Below, piece by piece: positions 8,210 through 16,510 of a stretch of 22,508 nucleotides of DNA. The stretch comes from Actinomycetota bacterium. Lineage in GTDB: Bacteria; Actinomycetota; Actinomycetes; Nanopelagicales; Nanopelagicaceae. How positions within the stretch are numbered: position 1 is the stretch's first letter; each line of letters starts with the position of its first letter. Below the pieces are notes generated by a model. The model did not search any database. It worked only from the letters and a program-made list of their open reading frames with translations, and was not told the DNA's origin. Location: positions 1-22,508 of the forward strand of contig CANBRH010000015.1 of assembly GCA_947371865.1 (NCBI GenBank), given 5' to 3'. The position numbers were made by a program, and so were the translations under genes.

Positions 8210-10891
8210 GTGAATTCCGCAGAAATTCGTGAGCGGTGGCTTCGGTTCTTTGAATCAGGCAACAGCCAACAGCTCACACATACGGTCGTGCCTTCAGCAT
8301 CGTTAATTGCCGATGATCCCAACCTGCTTCTCGTTAATGCTGGCATGGTGCCTTTCAAGCCTTATTTCCTTGGGGAAGTAAAGCCACCCTTCATCCGTGC
8401 CACTTCTGTCCAAAAATGTGTCCGAACTTTGGATATCGATGAAGTTGGAAAGACCACTCGGCATGCATCTTTTTTCCAGATGTGCGGCAACTTCTCTTTT
8501 GGAGACTATTTTAAAGAAGGCGCGATTGCACTCGCCTGGGAACTTTTAACTAAACCCATTTCAGATGGTGGATACGGTTTTCCCGAAGAAAGACTCTGGG
8601 TCACGGTTTATCAGAACGATGATGAGGCCGCAGATATTTGGCATCATAAAATCGGAGTGCCACGCGAACGTATTCAACGGCGTGGAATGGCCGATAACTT
8701 TTGGTCGATGGGTATTCCTGGCCCGTGCGGTCCCTGCTCAGAGATTTATTATGATCGTGGTCCAGATTATGGAAAGGATGGCGGACCGGTCGCCGATGAG
8801 GATCGTTACCTTGAAGTCTGGAACCTTGTCTTTATGCAGAACGTTCGCGGTCAAGGCGGAACAAAAGATGATTTCCCCATTGTCGGAGAACTTCCTGCCA
8901 AGAATATTGACACTGGTTTAGGCCTGGAACGAACCGCCGCCCTGCTACAAGGTGTCGAGAATATTTATGAAATCGATACCACGATGCAGATTCTCAACCG
9001 CGCATCCATCCTAACCGGCGTGAAGTACGGTCAGAACGCAAAGAGTGATGTTGATTTGCGTGTAGTCGCAGACCATGCGCGCACTGCCATGATGCTTATC
9101 GGCGATGGCGTCTTGCCAGGAAACGAAGGACGCGGTTACGTATTGCGTCGAATGATGCGACGCACTATTCGAAATATGCGCATTTTGGGCGCTCACGAGC
9201 CGACGATTGTTGAACTCATTGATGCTTCGATCGATGCGATGGGTGCCCAATACCCAGAATTGATTGCAGATCAGGCTCGAATCAAAGCAGTTTCGGCTGC
9301 CGAAGAAGAGTCATTTCTCCAGACGCTCAAGAGCGGTACCCAAATCTTCGATCTCGCTGCAGCGCAAGCAACAAAGGAGAAGTCTTCACGGCTCTCCGGC
9401 GATACCGTATTTAAACTACACGATACATATGGATTTCCATTTGATTTGACCCTGGAGATGGCATCTGAAATCAAACTTGCTGTAGATGAAGATGGTTTCC
9501 GCAAGTTGATGAAAGAGCAGAAGGACCGAGCTAAGGCTGATGCCCGAGCTAAGAAGACCGGACATACTGATCTCAGCCAATATCGAGCGATTATTGACGA
9601 AGTTGGTGCGACCAATTTCATTGGCTACGAGAACATTGAATCCGAATCAACTATTAATGCACTGTTGGTGGATGGGATCGCAGTCCAAGAAGTTGGGCCA
9701 GATGAAGATATTGAAATCGTTTTAGATCGCACGCCGTTCTACTCCGAGGCGGGTGGGCAACTTGCTGACGGCGGAACGATTACTTTGGCAAATGGAGCCT
9801 TCGTTGAAATTGACGAAGTACAAAGTCCAGTTCCAGGTCTCTACATTCACCGTGGCCGAGTCACTTCTGGTCATGTAGAAAAAGGATCGGCCGTCTTTGC
9901 ACGAATTGATCGCGAACGGCGTTTGGCGATTTCGCGCGCCCATACTGCAACACATATGGTCCATAAAGCTTTTCGCGAGGCACTTGGTGAAGGAGCCACT
10001 CAGGCAGGTTCCGAGAATGCCCCAGGCAGGTTCCGTTTTGATTTCCCCGCAAACGGTGCGGTACCGGCTTCGGTACTTCACGATGTCGAATCGCGTGTTA
10101 ACTCCATGCTCTTAGAAAATCTTACGGTTCGTGCGCAGGTTATGAGCCAACCAGAAGCAAAAGCCATGGGCGCTATGGCCCTCTTCGGCGAAAAGTACGG
10201 CGATCGAGTCCGTGTAGTCAGCGTGGGCGACTGGGCTCACGAACTTTGCGGTGGTACTCACGTCTCTTCTTCTGCACAACTCGGTCTGGTCAAACTTATG
10301 TCCGAGTCTTCGATTGGGGCGGGGGTTCGGCGAGTAGAGGCGCTAGTTGGTCACGACGCTTTCGATTTTCTTGCTCGAGAACATGTACTTTTGAATTCCC
10401 TCACTGAATTAGTCAAAGTTTCAAAGAATGAAGAGCTCCCTGGTCGAATCAATTCCATGCTCGAGCGCATGAAGGTCATCGAGAAAGAACTTTCCGCGCT
10501 TCATTCAGCCAAAGCACTTCAGGCTGCAGATTCGCTCCTCACCACTAAATCTCACATTGGAAGCCTTGAAGTGATATCTGCTGAATTAACAGCCGGCGTC
10601 TCCGTTGATGACTTGAGACAAATCGCTACGAGCCTACGAGCAAAATTACGCTCGGGAGTTGTCGTACTTATTTCCAAAGGTGAGGAACGCGCCACATTAG
10701 TTGTTGCCGTTAGCGAAGAAGCAAATACATTGGGAATCAAGGCTGGTGCGCTAGTCAAAGCTGGCTCGGTAATTTTGGGCGGCGGCGGCGGTGGGCGTGA
10801 TGATTTCGCTCAGGGCGGCGGCGCGAATATGTCCGCCATTGCCGCAGCTTTATCTGAGATTACTCAACTGATCACCTCTGTTGTTAAGTAG
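8210..10891 (+). CDS. alaS: Alanyl-tRNA synthetase
   Basis: This 893-residue class II synthetase charges tRNA-Ala and edits mischarged Ser/Gly. It starts with GTG at 8210 and opens with the family pattern IRERWLRFFE; a distant AGGAG lies at 8191-8195, inside the end of the upstream gene. The catalytic core shows NAGMVPFKPYFLG and RHASFFQMCGNFSFGDYFKE (84-103). The editing domain has the zinc site H-T-A-T-H (578-582) and C-G-G-T-H (680-684), both intact. The C-terminal C-Ala domain ends with a glycine-rich GGGGGGRDDFAQGGG, the usual feature that contacts tRNA. Length and motif order are normal. It is followed five bases later by ruvX, so the two are very likely one transcript. Confidence 0.97.
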   Translation: MNSAEIRERWLRFFESGNSQQLTHTVVPSASLIADDPNLLLVNAGMVPFKPYFLGEVKPPFIRATSVQKCVRTLDIDEVGKTTRHASFFQMCGNFSFGDYFKEGAIALAWELLTKPISDGGYGFPEERLWVTVYQNDDEAADIWHHKIGVPRERIQRRGMADNFWSMGIPGPCGPCSEIYYDRGPDYGKDGGPVADEDRYLEVWNLVFMQNVRGQGGTKDDFPIVGELPAKNIDTGLGLERTAALLQGVENIYEIDTTMQILNRASILTGVKYGQNAKSDVDLRVVADHARTAMMLIGDGVLPGNEGRGYVLRRMMRRTIRNMRILGAHEPTIVELIDASIDAMGAQYPELIADQARIKAVSAAEEESFLQTLKSGTQIFDLAAAQATKEKSSRLSGDTVFKLHDTYGFPFDLTLEMASEIKLAVDEDGFRKLMKEQKDRAKADARAKKTGHTDLSQYRAIIDEVGATNFIGYENIESESTINALLVDGIAVQEVGPDEDIEIVLDRTPFYSEAGGQLADGGTITLANGAFVEIDEVQSPVPGLYIHRGRVTSGHVEKGSAVFARIDRERRLAISRAHTATHMVHKAFREALGEGATQAGSENAPGRFRFDFPANGAVPASVLHDVESRVNSMLLENLTVRAQVMSQPEAKAMGAMALFGEKYGDRVRVVSVGDWAHELCGGTHVSSSAQLGLVKLMSESSIGAGVRRVEALVGHDAFDFLAREHVLLNSLTELVKVSKNEELPGRINSMLERMKVIEKELSALHSAKALQAADSLLTTKSHIGSLEVISAELTAGVSVDDLRQIATSLRAKLRSGVVVLISKGEERATLVVAVSEEANTLGIKAGALVKAGSVILGGGGGGRDDFAQGGGANMSAIAAALSEITQLITSVVK

Positions 10892-10896
10892 CCGAC

Positions 10897-11343
10897 ATGA
10901 GAGCCGGGCGCCGACTTGCCTTCGACTTCGGCACGGTTCGGATCGGAGTCGCCGCGTCCGATGTGCATGGGATCTTGGCCTCACCACTCCAAACTTTGGC
11001 AGCAACTGACGAAGAGTTATCTGACAAAATAGCAGAGATAATTTCTGACGTTGATCCAATTTATCTGGTCGTTGGGGATCCGAAACATCTTTCGGGTCGA
11101 TCAAGTGAAAAAAGTGATGCGGCACTTGAATTCATAGACCTGCTTAAGACCTTAACTGACCTACCGATATATTCTATTGATGAACGATTAACAACCGTGT
11201 CTGCTCTGAAGGATCTGCACAGTTCTGGTCGCAATGCCAAATCCTCAAGAAATAAAGTCGATGCCATTGCGGCAGTCGCCATCCTTGAGTCTGCTCTTCA
11301 GCAGGAGAAGTTGAGCGGCCGTATTCACGGATTACAAGAATGA
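10897..11343 (+). CDS. ruvX: RuvX/YqgF-type Holliday-junction-resolvase-like nuclease
   Basis: A 148-residue RNase H-fold protein. The first acidic site is in LAFDFGTVRIGVAASD (first Asp at 10), the second region is VVGDPKHLSGRSSEKS, the third is IDERLTTVSAL, and the last catalytic aspartate is in NKVDAIAAVAIL. The family is implicated in 16S rRNA 5' processing in E. coli and in Holliday-junction resolution in Mycobacterium; which role applies here cannot be told from sequence. The loop after the second strand (GDPKHLSG) departs from the usual GLPLxMDG pattern. The gene lies between alaS and mltG, and its stop overlaps the mltG start (ATGA), an order typical of Actinobacteria. Confidence 0.93.
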   Translation: MRAGRRLAFDFGTVRIGVAASDVHGILASPLQTLAATDEELSDKIAEIISDVDPIYLVVGDPKHLSGRSSEKSDAALEFIDLLKTLTDLPIYSIDERLTTVSALKDLHSSGRNAKSSRNKVDAIAAVAILESALQQEKLSGRIHGLQE

Positions 11344-12359
11344 AGTCGATGACAAAGAAAGTTCGCTTACGTATATCCGTGTTGTTTGTTTTGGTATTGG
11401 CGGCCGGCGTGGGAGTTCTCGTAACCGGGGGAAGCGATGATTTTCCAGCCGGGAAACCTGGAGCTGAGACAACCGTGCAGATCGCCAACGGTCAAAGTGG
11501 CTCCGAAATTGCAGTTACTTTAAAGAACGCAGCGGTTGTCAAAACAACAAGTAGTTTCTTAAAAGTCGCCATAGCAGATCTTCGCTCTAGGTCGATTGCA
11601 CCGGGTACGCATCGCATTAACACACACCTCACCGCTAAGGACGCCCTCGAGCAAATGCTTGATGCAAAGCGAATTGTGGGATTAGTTAATGTCAAAGAAG
11701 GTTCGACACTTTCCGATGTGTTGGCACTTTTAACCAGCAATTCTTCAATTTCAAAGAGTAAATTCTCATCCTGGAAGTCAGTAAAACCCCCAATAGCAAA
11801 CTCCAAGTCATCGCTTGAAGGGATGCTATTCCCAGCTCAATATTCTTTTGCACAAGGGACCTCGACGCAAGCAGCTATTGCGTCGATGGCGGCACGTTTT
11901 CGAGAGATTTTACATTCTTCCCAGCTGGACAAAGGATTCCAGAAATACGATTCGTACCAAATGTTGATAATCGCTTCTATGATTCAAGTAGAAGGCGATA
12001 ATTCTGATTTTGCAAAAATTGCGAGAGTAATCCTAAATCGTTTGGCGATCGAAATGCCATTACAGCTCAATTCAACGGTGCAGTTCGCCGCTAATTTACG
12101 CGGGCAGATAGCTCTCTCTACTGCAAGTACGCAAATAGATTCCCCCTACAACACCTACAGAAATGTGGGATTGCCACCAACCCCGATTTCTAATCCCGGA
12201 CTAGCGGCCATCGATGCTGCTTTACATCCAGCAGAGGGCAACTGGATCTATTTCATCACGGTTAAACCTGGTGACACACGATTCACGAGGAGTTTCTCTG
12301 AGTTTGGCGGGTGGGAAGCGCTCTTTCATAAGAACTTGGCCGCAGGAGCATTCAAATGA
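11340..12359 (+). CDS. mltG: MltG-type endolytic murein transglycosylase (YceG)
   Basis: MltG cuts nascent peptidoglycan strands and sets glycan length from the outer face of the membrane. This 339-residue protein has a basic start and one signal-anchor helix at about 11-29. A LysM-like region spans about 45-115, and the YceG catalytic domain follows (EGMLFPAQYSF at 160-170; ASMIQVEGD at 212-220; MPLQLNSTVQFA at 239-250; SPYNTYRNVGLPPTPISNPG later). The conserved glutamate of the E-K-E/Q-x-E motif is E218; the first glutamate is Gln, as in many actinobacterial homologues. The start and stop codons both overlap neighbours (ATGA with ruvX and with aroE), so it is embedded in a tight operon. Confidence 0.95.
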   Translation: MKSMTKKVRLRISVLFVLVLAAGVGVLVTGGSDDFPAGKPGAETTVQIANGQSGSEIAVTLKNAAVVKTTSSFLKVAIADLRSRSIAPGTHRINTHLTAKDALEQMLDAKRIVGLVNVKEGSTLSDVLALLTSNSSISKSKFSSWKSVKPPIANSKSSLEGMLFPAQYSFAQGTSTQAAIASMAARFREILHSSQLDKGFQKYDSYQMLIIASMIQVEGDNSDFAKIARVILNRLAIEMPLQLNSTVQFAANLRGQIALSTASTQIDSPYNTYRNVGLPPTPISNPGLAAIDAALHPAEGNWIYFITVKPGDTRFTRSFSEFGGWEALFHKNLAAGAFK

Positions 12360-13162
12360 TGCGGTGCGCAGTACTTGGTTCACCCATCGCACACAGCCTT
12401 TCACCGAGACTCCACCGTGCCGCTTATGAATTCTTGGGTGTTGTTGGAACGTACGAGGCATTAGAGATGCCCGAAGCCGACTTTCCGCGATTTTTTGCTC
12501 ACGCTCATCACGAAGGATGGACTGGATTTTCGCTCACCATGCCTTTGAAAGAGCGGGTTAATACCGAAGGAATCGACATTGATTTGACCGCCCGTCGAAT
12601 TAATTCCGTAAATACATTATTTCGCCGGAACGATAACTGGCTTGGAACCTCAACGGACTTCTTAGCCTTTCGACGGATTTTCGCGACAATTAGTTACTCT
12701 TCGGTCTGTGTGCTTGGCGGCGGCGCGACAGCGCGGGCGGCTATCGCCGCTCTCGATGGAACGGTAGAGACCATCGCTGTAGCGCTGCGCAATCCCGCGA
12801 AATTCGAACTTCTACGAGAGAGTGCGCTCACCAGCAAATTAGCCTTGCGACCCTTCAACCCCGATCTCAACAACTTTGATCTTGTGGTTTCAACAGTTCC
12901 AGCTGGGGCCAGCGATGTTCTATCCACGGCATTGGCGAAGACACAGGGGACCTTTTTTGATGTTTTATACAATCCATGGCCTACGCAAATTGCCGGCGAA
13001 TGGCATCGTTTGGGCGGCCACGTTATCAATGGCTTGGATCTTTTGGTCGAACAGGCTCTGGATCAGATTAGCCTGATGAGCGAACGAGAATTTGACCTAA
13101 CGGTCATGCGAAAAGTATTGAATCAAGCGATTGAAGTGGAGCGAGGTCGGACCGCTTTCTGA
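12356..13162 (+). CDS. aroE: Shikimate dehydrogenase
   Basis: This enzyme performs NADP(H)-dependent reduction of 3-dehydroshikimate to shikimate, step 4 of the chorismate pathway. It has 268 residues, the usual length. The shikimate-binding residues are visible: S14 and S16 in SPIAHSLSP, catalytic K65 in LTMPLKERV, N86 in NSVNTLF and D101 in STDF. The nucleotide-binding turn is GGGATARAA (121-129) and the C-terminal substrate loop is VINGLDLLVEQALDQ. ATG at 12356 overlaps the mltG stop (ATGA); a second in-frame ATG follows immediately. The first gene of the aro block, it is followed by 73 bp of AT-rich DNA before aroC. Confidence 0.95.
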   Translation: MMRCAVLGSPIAHSLSPRLHRAAYEFLGVVGTYEALEMPEADFPRFFAHAHHEGWTGFSLTMPLKERVNTEGIDIDLTARRINSVNTLFRRNDNWLGTSTDFLAFRRIFATISYSSVCVLGGGATARAAIAALDGTVETIAVALRNPAKFELLRESALTSKLALRPFNPDLNNFDLVVSTVPAGASDVLSTALAKTQGTFFDVLYNPWPTQIAGEWHRLGGHVINGLDLLVEQALDQISLMSEREFDLTVMRKVLNQAIEVERGRTAF

Positions 13163-13188
13163 GACAATAGGCACGCTTAATCAGGAAA

Positions 13189-13200
13189 AATTTCGAAATT
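13189..13200. promoter_or_regulatory. 12-bp AT-rich palindrome upstream of aroC
   Basis: AATTTCGAAATT is a perfect 12-base inverted repeat in the 73-bp gap between aroE and aroC, 35 bases before the aroC ATG. It is too AT-rich and too short to form a convincing terminator hairpin, and no U-run follows. It could be a protein-binding site or chance in an AT-rich spacer. Confidence 0.25.
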
Positions 13201-13235
13201 GTAAAAATACTTACCCACGGCTTGAAAGGGATGGC

Positions 13236-14420
13236 ATGCTTCGTTGGCTAACTGCAGGGGAGTCTCATGGACCAGCCCTGACTGCGATTCTCGAAGGTTT
13301 ACCCGCGCATGTGGAAATATCGACCTCCGATATTGATGCTGACCTTCGCCGGCGTCGTCTGGGATTTGGGCGTGGAGCGCGTCAAACTTTTGAAGCTGAC
13401 GCGGTTTCTATCCAAGGCGGCGTACGCCACGGGGTAACCCAAGGTGGTCCCATTGCCATTGAAATCGCCAATTCGGAATGGCCCAAGTGGGAAAAAGTTA
13501 TGGCCGTCGATGTCGTAGACCCAGCCGAGTTAGCTTCACTGGCACGAAATGCTCCACTTACCAGGCCACGACCGGGTCACGCCGATTTGGTGGGAATGCA
13601 GAAATATTCATTTACCGATGCCAGACCGATTCTTGAGCGTGCCAGCGCCCGAGAGACGGCCGCCCGAGTAGCGCTAGGTGCGCTTGCTCGAGCCTTTCTC
13701 CAACAAAGTGTTGGAATAACCATTATGAGTCACGTCATCTCAATTGGAAATGCCAAAGTTGATGAGGATGCACTTGTTCCACAATTTTCCGATAAGGAGC
13801 GCATCGATGCTGATCCAGTGCGCTGTGCTTACGCAGATGCCAGCGCGGCCATGGTTTCAGAAATTGAATCTGCGCACGCTGCCGGAGATACTCTTGGCGG
13901 AGTCATTGAAATAATGGCCTTTGATCTACCACCTGGATTGGGCTCACATACTCATTGGGATAAGAGATTAGATGCCAAATTAGCTGGGGCGATGATGGGA
14001 ATTCAAGCTATCAAGGGCGTAGAGATAGGTGACGGCTTTCTTACCGCAACGCGACGTGGCTCTGTTGCTCACGATGAGATTGAGAAAGATGCTACAGGGA
14101 AGATAGTTCGACGTACCGATCGCGCTGGCGGCACCGAAGGTGGCATGTCCAATGGCGAAATCCTGCGGGTGCGAATTGCCATGAAGCCGATCTCGACAGT
14201 TCCGCGTGCTCTGGACACAATCGATGTGGCAACCGGTGAACCTGCTAAAGCTATCAATCAACGCTCAGATGTTTGTGCCGTTCCGGCAGCCGGAATCGTT
14301 GGTGAAGCCATGGCTGCACTCGTACTTGCTGATGCTGTTGTGGAGAAGTTTGGGGGCGACAGCGTTGGTGAAACACGTCGCAATTTCCTGAGTTACATGG
14401 CAACCCTCGAGATTAAGTAA
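13236..14420 (+). CDS. aroC: Chorismate synthase
   Basis: This enzyme converts EPSP to chorismate using reduced FMN, the last step of the shikimate pathway. The frame is open further upstream, but the family N-terminus MLRWLTAGESHG begins at ATG 13236, with AAGGGA just before it, giving 394 residues, a normal length. All three signatures are present: GESHG (8-12, H11 catalytic), PGHADLVGMQKY with ARETAARVALG, and RSDVCAVPAAGIVGEAM near the C-terminus. FMN-site arginines lie in RRRRLGFGRGARQ. The TAA stop shares its last base with the aroK ATG (TAATG), so the genes are coupled. Confidence 0.97.
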   Translation: MLRWLTAGESHGPALTAILEGLPAHVEISTSDIDADLRRRRLGFGRGARQTFEADAVSIQGGVRHGVTQGGPIAIEIANSEWPKWEKVMAVDVVDPAELASLARNAPLTRPRPGHADLVGMQKYSFTDARPILERASARETAARVALGALARAFLQQSVGITIMSHVISIGNAKVDEDALVPQFSDKERIDADPVRCAYADASAAMVSEIESAHAAGDTLGGVIEIMAFDLPPGLGSHTHWDKRLDAKLAGAMMGIQAIKGVEIGDGFLTATRRGSVAHDEIEKDATGKIVRRTDRAGGTEGGMSNGEILRVRIAMKPISTVPRALDTIDVATGEPAKAINQRSDVCAVPAAGIVGEAMAALVLADAVVEKFGGDSVGETRRNFLSYMATLEIK

Positions 14421-14935
14421 TGCCAGATTTCATTTTGATAGGGCCGCCCGGGGCTGGGAAGTCTTCCGTGGGCAAGGCGCTGGGTAAGTTATTGAAAGTT
14501 ACCTATACCGATACCGACACCTTGATCGAAGAACGTTCGGGTAAGAAGATCTCCGAAATATTTGTCGAAGATGGCGAAGAGGCTTTTCGTTCCCTAGAGG
14601 CGCAGATACTTGCTGAATGTCTTCAGACGAAAGCAGGTGTCCTCTCTCTTGGGGGAGGAGCGATCTTGAATCCCCAAAGCCAGAAATTAGTCGCGGCATC
14701 CCAAAGTTCGATCATTTTTCTTGACGTTTCTATTTCGCAAGCAGCACCTCGTGTCGGATTCAATAAGGACCGACCACTTCTCTTAATTAATCCGCGCCAA
14801 CAATGGTTGGCCCTCATGGAGAAGCGACGTCCGATTTATGAAGCGCTGGCTTCGTATCGAGTCGTGACTGATCACAAGAAGGCTGCCGAAGTTGCCCTGG
14901 AAATTGCCGATTTGATCGGAGCCGCGCATGATTGA
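14420..14935 (+). CDS. aroK: Shikimate kinase
   Basis: This enzyme phosphorylates shikimate with ATP (step 5). The 171-residue P-loop protein has Walker A GPPGAGKS (8-15), the TDTD pair (D31/D33) for Mg and shikimate, and R57 in EAFRSLE. LGGGAI (77-82) contacts substrate, lid arginine R118 is in NKDRPLL, and the EKRRPIYE arginines are at 136/137. All are at positions matching the Mycobacterium enzyme within a residue or two. It lies between aroC (one-base overlap) and aroB (eight-base overlap), the usual actinobacterial aroC-aroK-aroB order. Confidence 0.96.
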   Translation: MPDFILIGPPGAGKSSVGKALGKLLKVTYTDTDTLIEERSGKKISEIFVEDGEEAFRSLEAQILAECLQTKAGVLSLGGGAILNPQSQKLVAASQSSIIFLDVSISQAAPRVGFNKDRPLLLINPRQQWLALMEKRRPIYEALASYRVVTDHKKAAEVALEIADLIGAAHD

Positions 14936-15983
14936 TATCCACGTCACTAGCGAACGTGCATATGACGTACACATTGGAATTAATTGGCAGGATGAATTGC
15001 GTAAGATCACTGGGCGATTCGATAAAGTGCTTGTCGTCGCACCGCAAATGGTGATTTCACTTTTCAATCTAGAAAAAATTGCTCAATCCGCCTCCAATGT
15101 ATTTTTGCATGTGGTGCCTGACGGTGAAGAAGCGAAAACATTGCCAAGCCTTGAGCAAGTGTGGACAATATTGGCAGAGCAGAAGTTTGGTCGCAAGGAT
15201 GCAGTGGTGGCTATTGGCGGCGGTGCGACTACCGACCTTTCAGGGTTTGCAGCTGCCACGTGGTTACGCGGGATCGAATGGTTCGCTTTTCCAACGACGC
15301 TGGCTGCGGCAGTAGATGCGGCGATCGGTGGCAAGACTGGCATCAATACACCTGCAGGAAAGAATCTCATTGGTTCGTTCCACTCGCCAAGTGCCGTATA
15401 TATCGATCTGGCTTTTCTCACAACTTTAAGCGACCGTGATTTCGCCGCCGGTCTTGCTGAAGTAATCAAAACTGGTTTCATTGCCAGTCAGGAGATTATT
15501 GAAATTCTTGCGTCCTGCGAATCGCTAGCTGACGCTCGTGCCCATGCCAAAGAGCTAATCGCCTTGAGCGTCGCGGTGAAGGCTCACGTCGTTTCTGCCG
15601 ATTTTAAGGAGGGCAGATTGCGCGAGATCCTCAATTACGGCCACACCTTGGGTCATGCCATCGAGAGATCCGAGGATTTCGCCTGGCGCCATGGTGAAGC
15701 AGTAGCGGTCGGACTAGTTTTTGCAGCTGAATTAAGCAAATCTCTGGCCGGGTTGAATGGCGCGATTGTCTCCACCCATCGAGATCTGCTCGATAAATTC
15801 GGTCTGCCTGTCTCCTATCCGAAACACAGGTGGTCCGAGCTTTTAGAATTTATGCGCTCCGATAAGAAGGCGCGATCGAGCGGATTGAGATTCATCGGAA
15901 TTTCCGAAATCGGTTCACCGCAGTGGTTTGAAGATGTTAAAGATGAACACTTGGCCGAGATATATGAAAGGATTTCAATATGA
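14928..15983 (+). CDS. aroB: 3-Dehydroquinate synthase
   Basis: This enzyme converts DAHP to 3-dehydroquinate using NAD and a divalent metal (step 2). It has 351 residues. NAD-site motifs are PDGEEAKTL (64-72), AIGGGATTDLSGF (95-107) and FPTTLAAAVDAAIGGKTGIN (121-140). The metal ligands are visible as E178 in LAEVIK, H239 in NYGHTLGH and H255 in RHGEAV. The start at 14928 lies inside aroK (eight-base overlap), and the end overlaps aroQ as ATGA. Nothing is missing or odd. Confidence 0.97.
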   Translation: MIDIHVTSERAYDVHIGINWQDELRKITGRFDKVLVVAPQMVISLFNLEKIAQSASNVFLHVVPDGEEAKTLPSLEQVWTILAEQKFGRKDAVVAIGGGATTDLSGFAAATWLRGIEWFAFPTTLAAAVDAAIGGKTGINTPAGKNLIGSFHSPSAVYIDLAFLTTLSDRDFAAGLAEVIKTGFIASQEIIEILASCESLADARAHAKELIALSVAVKAHVVSADFKEGRLREILNYGHTLGHAIERSEDFAWRHGEAVAVGLVFAAELSKSLAGLNGAIVSTHRDLLDKFGLPVSYPKHRWSELLEFMRSDKKARSSGLRFIGISEIGSPQWFEDVKDEHLAEIYERISI

Positions 15984-16411
15984 AGATCCTGGTACTCAAT
16001 GGCCCAAATTTGGCCAGACTCGATTTGCGGGATTCCTCAATATATGGGTCGATGACATTTCCTGATTTGATCACCTTTATCACAGCTGAGGCAGCAGAGT
16101 TGGGCTTCAATGCCGACGTCCGTCAGACAGATAGTGAAAGTCAGATGATTCAGTGGCTACATGAAGCTGCGGATAGTCAACTTCCGGTTGTGATCAATCC
16201 AGCTGCATTCACGCATTATTCCTATGCTATTCGTGACGCTGCTGAGCTCGTGAAGTCACCCGTCATTGAAGTCCACCTATCAAATCCGCTAGCCCGAGAG
16301 GAATTCCGACATACCTCGGTCATTTCTGGAATTGCCACCGGGACTATCGCTGGCTTTGGTCCAGATTCCTATCGTCTTGCGCTCCTCGCCTTGGCCAGGC
16401 TGATCAAGTAG
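15980..16411 (+). CDS. aroQ: Type II 3-dehydroquinate dehydratase
   Basis: This enzyme dehydrates 3-dehydroquinate to 3-dehydroshikimate (step 3). The 143-residue protein is type II (dodecameric family), not AroD. Residues match the Mycobacterium enzyme with a constant offset of two: R17 and Y22 (LRDSSIYG), N73 (INPAAFTH), H79, H99 and S101 (EVHLSN), R106, and R110 (EEFRH). Small departures are NLARLD for the usual NLNLLG and NPLARE for the usual N-x-hAREx. It is the last gene of the aro block; a GC-rich hairpin follows 29 bases after the stop. Confidence 0.95.
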   Translation: MKILVLNGPNLARLDLRDSSIYGSMTFPDLITFITAEAAELGFNADVRQTDSESQMIQWLHEAADSQLPVVINPAAFTHYSYAIRDAAELVKSPVIEVHLSNPLAREEFRHTSVISGIATGTIAGFGPDSYRLALLALARLIK

Positions 16412-16432
16412 GGAAGTTCCAAATTCCTCAGG

Positions 16433-16438
16433 TATCCT
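16433..16438 (+). promoter_or_regulatory. efp: Candidate -10 box for efp
   Basis: TATCCT fits TANNNT and lies 73 bases before the efp ATG. The same GGTAYCCT context (GGTACCCT) occurs at 1069-1076, upstream of the MBL hydrolase gene. No good -35 is visible for either. If used, transcription starts near 16445, inside the hairpin described at 16440-16470. Confidence 0.3.
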
Positions 16439-16439
16439 T

Positions 16440-16470
16440 AGAGCCTGAACTTTCGGGCTCTAAACAGAGC
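16440..16470 (+). terminator. Overlapping alternative hairpins between aroQ and efp
   Basis: AGAGCCTGA pairs with TCGGGCTCT (16440-16448 with 16453-16461, one T·G wobble, loop ACTT) to form a nine-pair hairpin just after aroQ. No T-run follows, so it would be an actinobacterial U-less terminator or a processing hairpin. The 3' arm GCTCT can instead pair with AGAGC (16466-16470, loop AAAC), so the two stems exclude each other. It may end aro transcripts and, if transcription begins near 16445, leave only the second hairpin in the efp leader. Confidence 0.4.
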
Positions 16471-16510
16471 GCTGAAACGCCCAATTTTCACGAGATGAGA
16501 TGGATTAATC

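Noticed and set aside
8160..8215. T-box or other tRNA-sensing leader before alaS (also checked before hisS and aspS)
   Set aside because: There are only 5-45 bases between the genes and no T-box core sequence.
11974..11998. MltG lacking its catalytic glutamate (Q-V-E instead of E-K-E)
   Set aside because: The conserved glutamate is the second one (E218), which is present; Gln at the first position is common in Actinobacteria.
13131..13235. N-terminal extension of chorismate synthase by 35 codons
   Set aside because: The extra residues match nothing in the family and overlap the end of aroE; ATG 13236 gives the canonical MLRWLTAGESHG start with AAGGGA before it.
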